Origin: Pseudoroseomonas ludipueritiae
Lineage (GTDB): Bacteria; Pseudomonadota; Alphaproteobacteria; Acetobacterales; Acetobacteraceae
Direction of reading: 5' to 3'
DNA length: 57,778 nt
Assembly: GCF_014490445.1 (NCBI RefSeq)
Contig: NZ_JACTUZ010000014.1
Location: 1-57,778 of the forward strand
In this document: in pieces, positions 35,702 through 42,905 of the stretch
How positions within the stretch are numbered: position 1 is the stretch's first letter
Layout of the letters: each line of letters starts with the position of its first letter
Made by a program: the position numbers and the translations under genes
The notes under the pieces: model-generated
The model's input: the letters and a program-made list of their open reading frames with translations, nothing else
What the model was told of the DNA's origin: nothing
The model's database searches: none

Positions 35702-35757
35702 CTGCCGGATGTTCCGGCAGTTCATTTTTTTCATTTCTATGCCGGCAGTCGCTGCCG
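35702..35757. promoter_or_regulatory. Two inverted repeats upstream of marR, possible operators
   Basis: CTGCCGGA-tgt-TCCGGCAG (35702-35720) and CGGCAG-tcg-CTGCCG (35743-35757) share the CTGCCG/CGGCAG core. They lie within 85 bases of the MarR start, a usual place for autoregulatory sites. The first is followed by a T-rich run, so a terminator-like role is an alternative. Confidence 0.45.
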
Positions 35758-35783
35758 ACCTCCTTCAACAAGGATGATATGCA

Positions 35784-36185
35784 ATGGCCGTTCAAAACAG
35801 CCCGGACCAGCTGGTCGGGATCCTGCGTGACACAGTGGTGGCGCTGGTGCGCAGGGACGGGCATGACCTTTCGGCCCGCCAGCTCGGGGTGTTCCTGACC
35901 GTCTACCTGGGTGAAGGGCCGCACACCGTGCGCGGCCTCGCGGCAGCGCTGAATGTGTCGAAGCCAGCCATTACCCGTGCCCTGGACCGCCTGGGCGAAC
36001 TCGACCTGGCCAAGCGCAAGACGGACCCTCAGGACCGCCGCAGCGTGCTGGTGCAGCGTACCACCAAGGGTTCTGCCTTCCTGCGGGACATCCGCACCGT
36101 GATGGTGGAGGCCGATGCCACTGCCCGCACCGTGGCGCCCTCCGTGCCCGCCAACACCGAGACGGCGACGCGCCGCGCCGTCTGA
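35784..36185 (+). CDS. MarR-family transcriptional regulator
   Basis: 133 residues with a winged helix: LSARQLGVFLTVYLGEGPHTVRGLAAALNVSKPAITRALDRLGELDLAKRKTDPQDRRSVLV carries the recognition helix and the wing with the DPxDRR(S/A) signature (read here in short pieces: KTDPQDRRSVLV). ATG at 35784 with AAGGATG upstream. The C-terminal 30 residues are Ala/Thr-rich and look disordered. No ligand can be predicted. It is monocistronic, ended by a strong terminator. Confidence 0.88.
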   Translation: MAVQNSPDQLVGILRDTVVALVRRDGHDLSARQLGVFLTVYLGEGPHTVRGLAAALNVSKPAITRALDRLGELDLAKRKTDPQDRRSVLVQRTTKGSAFLRDIRTVMVEADATARTVAPSVPANTETATRRAV

Positions 36186-36245
36186 TCCGGCGGGATTCAC
36201 TTCTACAACTTCCGGCTGTGCTGCTGGCCAGCCTTTGTGCCAAAA

Positions 36246-36269
36246 ACGGCTCCGGTATTCCGGAGCCGT
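36246..36269. terminator. Bidirectional rho-independent terminator between marR and cydX
   Basis: ACGGCTCCGG (36246-36255) and CCGGAGCCGT (36260-36269) pair over 10 bases with a TATT loop. T-rich tracts follow in both directions (CTTTGTTT on plus; TTTTTG on minus). It separates marR from the convergent cyd operon. Confidence 0.85.
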
Positions 36270-36307
36270 CTTTGTTTCTGCTGCCCCGCAGAGCCGGGAC
36301 CATGGCC

Positions 36308-36418
36308 TCATTCCTCGGGGCGCAGCTCGCCGTTCTCCATCAACTCGAACCACATCGCGTTCAGGACAGCGAAGGCGCAGGCGAGGGGAAGGCCCAGTAG
36401 CCAGGCAAAGTACCACAT
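36308..36418 (-). CDS. cydX: Cytochrome bd oxidase small subunit CydX
   Basis: A 36-residue single-helix protein, too short for usual ORF finders. It begins MWYFAWLLGLPLACAFAVLN and continues AMWFELMEN, the CydX/CbdX signature (MWYF(A/S)W.LG, then N.MW.E). It starts 16 bases after the cydB stop. CydX binds CydA and stabilises the heme groups of the bd oxidase. The acidic end ELRPEE is typical. This is the last gene of the cyd operon, just before the bidirectional terminator. Confidence 0.93.
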   Translation of the reverse strand: MWYFAWLLGLPLACAFAVLNAMWFELMENGELRPEE

Positions 36419-36433
36419 CGCTTTGATCCTTTC

Positions 36434-37588
36434 TCAGTAGACGGTTTCGCTGTTGCTGTGGACCATCGCTTCATCGACCTTGCCCCAGAGCACCCGGTAG
36501 ACCCAGGTGGTGTAGGCCAGGATGATCGGCATGAAGACAACGGCGCCCACCAGCATGATGAACAGCGTCAGATGGGAGGAGGAGCTGTCCCAGACCGTGA
36601 GGCTGGAGCGCGGGTCGATCGAGGACGGCAGGATGAAGGGAAACATCGACAGGCCGACGGTCGAGATGATCCCGAAGACCGAGAGCTTGCTGCTCAGCAG
36701 GGTCAGCACCTCGCGCTGGCCGCGCATGCCCAGGAAGGCACCCAGCGCGCCCAGGAAACCGCAGACCGGCGCCACCAGCATCCAGGGATGCGCCGCGTAA
36801 TTGGCGAACCAGGCGCCACCTTCACGCACCACGGTCTTCAGCAGCGGGTTGGAGGGGCCATCGGTGACCACCGGGCTGGTGATGCGGTAGCCGTCCACGA
36901 AGAGCCACAGCGCCACGCCGCCCAGGGCGAAGAGCGCCACCACCGCCAGCGCCGCGATGCTGCCATAGGCGCGGCCACGTGCCGCCACCGGGCCGCTGCT
37001 CTTCAGTGAGAGCCAGGCGCCGCCGTGCATCACCATCATGCTGAGCGACAGCAGGCCGCAGAGCAGGGCGAAGGGGTTCAGCAGCCCGAAGAAGGAACCT
37101 TCATAACGGGCGAACATCGTGTCCTCGAAGCGGAAGGGAACGCCCTGCAGGGCATTGCCGACCGCGACGCCGAAGATCAGCGCCGGCACGAAGCCGCCGA
37201 TGAAGAGCGCCCAGTCCCAGCCATTGCGCCAGCGCGCCTCAGGCCGCTTGCTGCGGTACTTGAAGCCCACGGGCCGCAGGATCAGCGCCGCCAGCACCAC
37301 GAACATCGCCAGGTAGAAGCCGGAGAAGGACACGGCGTACAGCGGCGGCCAGGCGGCGAAGATGGCGCCGCCGCCGAGGATCAGCCAGACCTGGTTGCCT
37401 TCCCAGACCGGGCCGATGGTGTTGATGGCCACGCGCCGCTCCATGTCGTTGCGCGCGGCGAAGGGCAGCAGGGCGCCGACGCCGAGGTCGAAGCCATCGG
37501 TCACGGCGAAGCCGATCAGCAGCACGCCCAGCAGCCCCCACCAGAGGATGCGCAGCGTGGTGTAGTCGAGGAGTTCGTGCAGGATCAT
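36434..37588 (-). CDS. cydB: Cytochrome bd ubiquinol oxidase subunit II
   Basis: A 384-residue integral membrane protein with about eight or nine hydrophobic helices. It starts [20 protein letters not shown] and has [38 protein letters not shown] and the late [20 protein letters not shown] segment, all CydB hallmarks. It forms the bd heterodimer with CydA, reducing oxygen to water with quinol electrons. It starts 6 bases after the cydA stop. Confidence 0.97.
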   Translation of the reverse strand: MILHELLDYTTLRILWWGLLGVLLIGFAVTDGFDLGVGALLPFAARNDMERRVAINTIGPVWEGNQVWLILGGGAIFAAWPPLYAVSFSGFYLAMFVVLAALILRPVGFKYRSKRPEARWRNGWDWALFIGGFVPALIFGVAVGNALQGVPFRFEDTMFARYEGSFFGLLNPFALLCGLLSLSMMVMHGGAWLSLKSSGPVAARGRAYGSIAALAVVALFALGGVALWLFVDGYRITSPVVTDGPSNPLLKTVVREGGAWFANYAAHPWMLVAPVCGFLGALGAFLGMRGQREVLTLLSSKLSVFGIISTVGLSMFPFILPSSIDPRSSLTVWDSSSSHLTLFIMLVGAVVFMPIILAYTTWVYRVLWGKVDEAMVHSNSETVY

Positions 37589-37594
37589 GACAGG

Positions 37595-39193
37595 TCACTC
37601 CGCCGGAAGGGGCTCGGGGATGCCGGCGCCCGGATGCGGCACGTTGCTGCTGGGGCGGGGATGCGCGGGGTCGAAGGCCGGCCCCTTGCGGATGGCCTTG
37701 AGCATCAAGCCCGTCTCGATGATGGCCAGCGCGGTGTAGATCACCACGAAGCCCATGATGGTCAGCAGCACCTGGGTGATGCCGAGGTCGGAGACGGCGG
37801 CGGCGGTGGGCAGAACGCCCTCGATGATCCAGGGCTGACGGCCGAATTCGGCGACGAACCAGCCGCATTCGCTGGCGACCCAGGGCAGCGGGATGGCGAA
37901 GACGGCCACCCACAGCAGCCAGGGATGGGCATCCAGCCGGCGCCGGGCAGAGAGATAGAAGAAGGCGCCGGTGAGCAGGATAAAGAAGACGCCGAGACCG
38001 ACCATGATGCGGAAGGTCCAGAACAGCGGCCCGACCTGCGGCACGGTATCCCAGGCGGCCTGGCTGATCTGCTCCGGAGTCGCCTGGCGCGGGTCATCCA
38101 CATAGCGGCGCAGCAGATAGGCATAGCCGAGCTGGCGGGCATTGGCCTCGAAGTTCTCGCGCACCTGCTGCGGCACCTCGCCGCCGCCGGCGGCACGGAT
38201 GGTCTGCAGCGCGTCGAAGGCAACGACGCCTTCGCGGATGCGCTCTTCCGCCAGCTTCACGAGATCCACGATGCCCGGGACCTCGGTGTTCAGCGAACGG
38301 GTCGCGATCAGGCCGGTCACGAAGGGGATGTGGATGGCGTAGTGCGTCTCGCGCGCTTCCTGGTCCGGGAAGCCGAAGGCGGTGAAGGGCGCCGGCGCGG
38401 GCTCGGTCTCCCACATGCCCTCGATGGCGGCCAGCTTCATCTGCTGGTGCTCGGTGGCCAGGTAGCCGCTCTCGTCGCCCAGCACGACGGCGGAGAGCGA
38501 GGCGGCGAGGCCGAAGGCGGCGGCCACGGTCATGGAGCGCTTGGCCAGCGCGACGTGGCGGCCCTTCAGCAGGTACCAGGCGGAAACGCCGAGCACGAAG
38601 AAGGCGGCGCAGACATAGCCGGCGGAGACGGTATGGACGAACTTCGCCTGCGCCACGGGGTTGAAGATGACTTCCCAGAAGTCCGTCATCTCCATCCGCA
38701 TGGTCTGCGGGTTGAAAGCGGCGCCCACCGGGTTCTGCATCCAGCCATTGGCGATCAGGATCCAGAGCGCGGAAAAGTTGGACCCCGCCGCGACCGCCCA
38801 GGTCGCCGCCAGATGCCCCAGCTTCGAGAGCTTGTCCCAGCCGAAGAAGAACAGGCCGACGAAGGTGGCTTCCAGGAAGAAGGCCATCAGCCCTTCAAGC
38901 GCCAGCGGGGCGCCGAAGATGTCGCCGACATAGTGGCTGTAGTAGCTCCAGTTCATGCCGAACTGGAATTCCATGGTCAGGCCGGTGGCGACGCCGAGCA
39001 CGAAGTTGATGCCGAAGAGCGTGCCCCAGAACTGCGTCATCTGCCGCCAGATGGCGCGGCCGGTGGCGACGTAGACTGTCTCCATGATGGCCAGGACAAT
39101 GGAAAGCCCCAGCGTCAGTGGCACGAAGAGGAAGTGGTAGAGGGCTGTCATCGCGAATTGGAATCGCGAGAGTGAGACGACGTCGAGTTCCAT
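37595..39193 (-). CDS. cydA: Cytochrome bd ubiquinol oxidase subunit I
   Basis: A 532-residue heme-bearing subunit. H20 in ALYHFLFVPLTLG corresponds to the first-helix heme ligand. The segment FGWDKLS, GWMQNPVGAAFNPQTMRM and the long quinol-binding Q loop region (about 240-330, with SLNTEVPGI) indicate the E. coli-like long-loop type. GWFVAEFGRQPWIIEGVLPT is the conserved signature near residue 440. This intact gene contrasts with the unrelated-type remnant at 29230. Confidence 0.97.
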   Translation of the reverse strand: MELDVVSLSRFQFAMTALYHFLFVPLTLGLSIVLAIMETVYVATGRAIWRQMTQFWGTLFGINFVLGVATGLTMEFQFGMNWSYYSHYVGDIFGAPLALEGLMAFFLEATFVGLFFFGWDKLSKLGHLAATWAVAAGSNFSALWILIANGWMQNPVGAAFNPQTMRMEMTDFWEVIFNPVAQAKFVHTVSAGYVCAAFFVLGVSAWYLLKGRHVALAKRSMTVAAAFGLAASLSAVVLGDESGYLATEHQQMKLAAIEGMWETEPAPAPFTAFGFPDQEARETHYAIHIPFVTGLIATRSLNTEVPGIVDLVKLAEERIREGVVAFDALQTIRAAGGGEVPQQVRENFEANARQLGYAYLLRRYVDDPRQATPEQISQAAWDTVPQVGPLFWTFRIMVGLGVFFILLTGAFFYLSARRRLDAHPWLLWVAVFAIPLPWVASECGWFVAEFGRQPWIIEGVLPTAAAVSDLGITQVLLTIMGFVVIYTALAIIETGLMLKAIRKGPAFDPAHPRPSSNVPHPGAGIPEPLPAE

Positions 39194-39265
39194 CCGATCC
39201 GCGCCGTGCTACGGCGTCCTTTCGGTGTTGTGGCGCCGCCGGAAGACGGCGCCGGGGGTAGAGCC

Positions 39266-40960
39266 TCAATCCGGCCGGAGCTGGTCCAGCAGGGCGAGGT
39301 GATCGGGGGTGCCGCGGCGGGCCTCGGCCACCACGCGCCCATCGCGCAGCAGCACCAGCCGGTCGGCCAGCTCCGCTTCCCGCCGCAGATGCGTGACGAT
39401 CAGGGTGCCGTGACCGGCGAGGCGCGGCCGCAGCCGGTCCAGCAAGGCGAGGGCGGTTTCACGGTCCAGGCCCTCGGTGGGCTCGTCCAGCAGCCAGAGC
39501 GGCGCGGGGCGGAGCAGGGCCCGGGCCAGCATCAGGCGCCGCGCCTGGCCGGAGGAGAGGCCGAAGCCGCCCTCGCCGAGCCGCGTGTCCAGCCCGTCAG
39601 GCAGCGAGGCCAGCACGGGGCCGAGGCCCGCGGCGTCCAAAGCCTCCATCAGTTCGGCATCCCTGGCGCGCGGGGCGGCCAGCAGGAGGTTGCCGCGCAG
39701 GCTGTCCTGGAAGAGCTCGGTGCGCTGGCTCATCCAGACCGTGCGGGGCTGCCCGGCGGCCAGGGACACATGGCCGCCACCGGCTTCGATCTCGCCGGAG
39801 AGCAGGGACAGCAGGGTGGACTTGCCCGCGCCGCTCTCGCCCACGAGGGCGACACATTCATTGGCGCCGACATCAAGGCTGCAGCCATCCAGCACCGCAC
39901 GACGGGCGCCGGGATAGCGCAGCCGCAGGTCGCGCAGGTGCAGTGCCAGGCCGGCGGGTGCCACCGGGAGCGGCGCGGCGGGCGCCGCTTCTTCCTTCAG
40001 GCGAGGCGCCAAACGCCGGGCAGCCAGCAGAGCGCGGCCGAGTTCCAGTGCTCCACGCCGCAGCGGGGCGAAGGCTTCCAGCACCGCCATGGCTGCCAGC
40101 ACGGCCAGGGCGGCAATCGGGGCCGAGACGGTGCCCTGCTCCGCGAGGATCGCGGTGACCAGAAGGGTTCCCACCAGCGCCGCCTGCCCGGCCAGGAAGA
40201 GCAGCGCCGCCCCGCGCGTCTCCAGCCGGTTCAGCGTATCCTCGGCGGAGGCGAGGCGGGCATCGGCGGCCATGATGGATGCGCTCTGGGCCTCGGCGCG
40301 ACCGGCCATCAGCAGGTCTACCTGTCCCTGGGCGGCATCGATGGCGCGCGAACGCAGGGCCTCAATGGCGGCGGCGCGGCGGCGGCCGGGGCGCAGCGCG
40401 GCGCGGGCGATCCACCAGGGCAGCAGGCCCCCGGCCAGCGGCAGCAGCACCAGCAGCGGCCAGGTCAACGCGGGCGCGGCCAGCCACAGCCCGACCAGAA
40501 CCGCCAGCGAGACCAGCAGAGCAGCGGCCAGCGGCGCCAGGACACGAAGATACAGGCTGTCCAGCGCATCGACCTCGGAGGTGAGGCGGAACAGCAGGCG
40601 GGCAGGGCGGCGTTGCAGCGCCTCGGCACCTTCGGCGGTGGCGTGGCCGCGGAACAGGCGTTCCCGCAGGCCGGCCAGCACGCGCAGTGTGGCGTCATGC
40701 GTCACCAGCCGCTCGCTGTAGCGGGCGCCGGTGCGAACCAGCGCCAGCAAACGGATGCTCGCACCGGGGATGAAGACATCGAAGGCCAGGGCGGCGCTGG
40801 TCAGGCCAGCCAAGGCGGTGGCGGTGATGAACCAGCCAGAGAGGCCAAGCAGGGCGATACCCGCCAGCAGCGTCATTGCCATCATGGCCGCGCCGCCGAG
40901 CAGGGCGGAACGCCGCTCCTGCCAGAAGAGCGCCATGATCGGGGAGAGGGGCTTCATCAC
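39266..40960 (-). CDS. cydC: Heterodimeric thiol exporter, ATP-binding/permease CydC
   Basis: A 564-residue ABC half-transporter: an N-terminal six-helix permease (about 1-310), then a nucleotide-binding domain with Walker A GESGAGKSTLLS, signature LSSGQARRLMLARAL and Walker B WLLDEPTEGLD. GLSGWFITATALAG is the CydC-typical first helices. With CydD it exports glutathione and cysteine to the periplasm, needed for cytochrome bd and c assembly. It overlaps the cydD stop by 4 bases; cydA starts 72 bases later. Confidence 0.94.
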   Translation of the reverse strand: MMKPLSPIMALFWQERRSALLGGAAMMAMTLLAGIALLGLSGWFITATALAGLTSAALAFDVFIPGASIRLLALVRTGARYSERLVTHDATLRVLAGLRERLFRGHATAEGAEALQRRPARLLFRLTSEVDALDSLYLRVLAPLAAALLVSLAVLVGLWLAAPALTWPLLVLLPLAGGLLPWWIARAALRPGRRRAAAIEALRSRAIDAAQGQVDLLMAGRAEAQSASIMAADARLASAEDTLNRLETRGAALLFLAGQAALVGTLLVTAILAEQGTVSAPIAALAVLAAMAVLEAFAPLRRGALELGRALLAARRLAPRLKEEAAPAAPLPVAPAGLALHLRDLRLRYPGARRAVLDGCSLDVGANECVALVGESGAGKSTLLSLLSGEIEAGGGHVSLAAGQPRTVWMSQRTELFQDSLRGNLLLAAPRARDAELMEALDAAGLGPVLASLPDGLDTRLGEGGFGLSSGQARRLMLARALLRPAPLWLLDEPTEGLDRETALALLDRLRPRLAGHGTLIVTHLRREAELADRLVLLRDGRVVAEARRGTPDHLALLDQLRPD

Positions 40961-42627
40961 AGCGTCACCACCCGGTCCATGCGGGCCGCCAGGGCAGGGT
41001 CATGGGTGGCCACCAGCAGGGTGCGGCCCTGTGCCAGCCGCAGCAGGCCTTCGGCCACGGCGGCGGCGCTGTTCTGGTCCAGATGCGCCGTGGGCTCATC
41101 CGCCAGCACCAGGCCGGCGGCGGGGTTCAGCGCGGCGCGTGCCAGGGCGACCCGCCGGGCCTCGCCACCGGAAAGGCCGAGGCCGCCTTCCGCCATCAGG
41201 TCGCGCAACCCACCGGGGCGGCGGGCAACGACCTCCTCGACCGACGCCAGCCGCAGCGCGGCTTCCATGGCTTCGGCAGCCGGGCGTTCACGCCCCAGCA
41301 GCAGGTTGGCCTCCAGGGAGCCCGCGAAGAAATACGGCGCGGCGCCAAGCCAGGCCGTGCGCCTGCGGGCAGCGGCAATGCTCTGCTCGTCCAGGAAGGC
41401 ATTGTCGAAGAAGACATCGCCCTGCTCTGGCCGCAGCAGGCCAGCAGCCAGGGCCAGCAGCGTGGACTTGCCGGAGCCGCTGGGGCCGAGCAGCGCCACC
41501 TTCTCGCCCGGCGCGATCTCCAGGCTGAAGTTCTCCACGACCGGGGTAGTGGCGCCCGCATGCCGGAAGCTGACGCCGCGGAAGGCCAGGGCCGCGGCAC
41601 CGGTGTGAAGGGCCGGGGCAGCGGCCTCGGCAGGCAGCAGCACGGCGCCGGAGGGCGCGGAGAGCAGGGGGGCCAGCCCGGCCAGGGCGGCTTCGCCCGA
41701 GGCGCGGTCATGATAAGCGGCTGCGAAGTCGCGCAGTGGCTGGAAGAACTCCGGCGCCAGCAGCAGCAGGAAAAGGCCGGCCGCCAGATCCAGCCTCACG
41801 CCCCAGGCGCCGAAGGGCAGTTGGCCAAGCAGATGGAAGCCGATGAAGGTAGCTACCATCGCCACGCCCAGGGCGGCGAAGAGTTCCAGCACGGCAGAGG
41901 ACAGGAAAGCGATGCGCAGTACGGCCATGGTGCGGCGGCGCAACTGTGCCGCGACGCCGCGCAGGCGCACTGCCGTGCCATCGACCGCGTCAAAGGCCCG
42001 CAGCGTGGTCAGGCCACGCAGCCGGTCCAGCAGGAAGCCGTTCATGCCGCTCATGGCCGACATCTGCCGGTCGGCGGCATCGCGCGCCTTGATCCCGATC
42101 AAGGCCATGAAAATCGGAATCAGCGGCGCCGCCAGCAGCAGCGCCAGGGCCGCTACCCAACTCGTCCAGCCGATCACCAGAAGGATGACCGGCGGCACGA
42201 TGGACATGCGCAGCCGCGCCGGGTGCCAGCGGGTCAGCCAGGGCAGCAGGGCTTCGGCCTGTTCGGCCATGCCGCTGGCGATGCTGCCGGACGTGGGGCG
42301 AGAGAGGTCGAATGGCGAAAGGCCGGGCAGGGCTTCCGCCGCCGCCCGTCGCAGCCCGGTCAGGATCGCCCGCGCCGCCCGGAAGGCGCCACGCGCGGCC
42401 AGGGCGTCCAGTGCTGCCCGGAGCAGCGCCAGGGCACCGATGGCGGCGGCGGGCCAGACCGCATCCGAAGCCGGGGCACCGGAGGCGATGCCGCCAACCA
42501 CCCGCGCCAGCAGTGCTGCCTGGGCGATCCAGAGCAGGCCGGAGCCCGCCTGGAGCAGGCCGGCGCGGCGGATGCGGGACATCTCTCTGGGGAAGCGGGC
42601 TTCCAGCCTTGGGGCAGTCGCGGTCAT
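40957..42627 (-). CDS. cydD: Heterodimeric thiol exporter, ATP-binding/permease CydD
   Basis: A 556-residue ABC half-transporter with permease domain (about 20-320) and nucleotide-binding domain: Walker A GPSGSGKSTLLA, signature LSGGEARRVALARA, Walker B LVLADEPTAHLD. AGLLQAGSGLLWIAQAALLA at the start fits CydD. First gene of the cydDCABX operon, transcribed leftward, with an FNR-like box about 95 bases upstream of the start. CydD and CydC act together at the inner membrane. Confidence 0.94.
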   Translation of the reverse strand: MTATAPRLEARFPREMSRIRRAGLLQAGSGLLWIAQAALLARVVGGIASGAPASDAVWPAAAIGALALLRAALDALAARGAFRAARAILTGLRRAAAEALPGLSPFDLSRPTSGSIASGMAEQAEALLPWLTRWHPARLRMSIVPPVILLVIGWTSWVAALALLLAAPLIPIFMALIGIKARDAADRQMSAMSGMNGFLLDRLRGLTTLRAFDAVDGTAVRLRGVAAQLRRRTMAVLRIAFLSSAVLELFAALGVAMVATFIGFHLLGQLPFGAWGVRLDLAAGLFLLLLAPEFFQPLRDFAAAYHDRASGEAALAGLAPLLSAPSGAVLLPAEAAAPALHTGAAALAFRGVSFRHAGATTPVVENFSLEIAPGEKVALLGPSGSGKSTLLALAAGLLRPEQGDVFFDNAFLDEQSIAAARRRTAWLGAAPYFFAGSLEANLLLGRERPAAEAMEAALRLASVEEVVARRPGGLRDLMAEGGLGLSGGEARRVALARAALNPAAGLVLADEPTAHLDQNSAAAVAEGLLRLAQGRTLLVATHDPALAARMDRVVTL

Positions 42628-42719
42628 GTCACGGGGCCGGAGGGGTCTTGTTCAGCTCTGCGCGGGTTTGGCGCCTTGCCGGCGCCGCGTCCCTTCTGCC
42701 GCCCCGGTGCCTGCGCGTC

Positions 42720-42735
42720 TTTGATTTGGCGCAAA
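42720..42735 (-). promoter_or_regulatory. FNR/FixK-like box upstream of cydD
   Basis: TTGAT-TTGG-CGCAA (42721-42734) matches the FNR consensus TTGAT-N4-ATCAA exactly in one half and at three of five bases in the other, within the wider TTTG...CAAA symmetry. It lies about 95 bases before the cydD start and 170 before the divergent CoxL-like gene. Oxygen control of cyd genes by FNR-type regulators is well established. Confidence 0.4.
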
Positions 42736-42905
42736 GGCGCCGGAAGGGGCGGCACCTTTCCAGGGGCGTATCAGGTGCCGTGATCGTGGCCGTCGAAGGG
42801 GCCGGTCCTCGCCAGGTTGCAGCAGGAGGGGGGTCGCCACCCCGTCCCGTTGCGCCTAGATTCACGCGACCCCTGTTTCCCGCCTGCCAACGGAGAGGCC
42901 CCTTC

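Noticed and set aside
37025-41608. Two frames of 716 and 800 codons on the plus strand opposite cydA, cydB and cydC
   Set aside because: Low-complexity His/Gln/Gly/Arg-rich shadow frames of genuine genes; no conserved domains.
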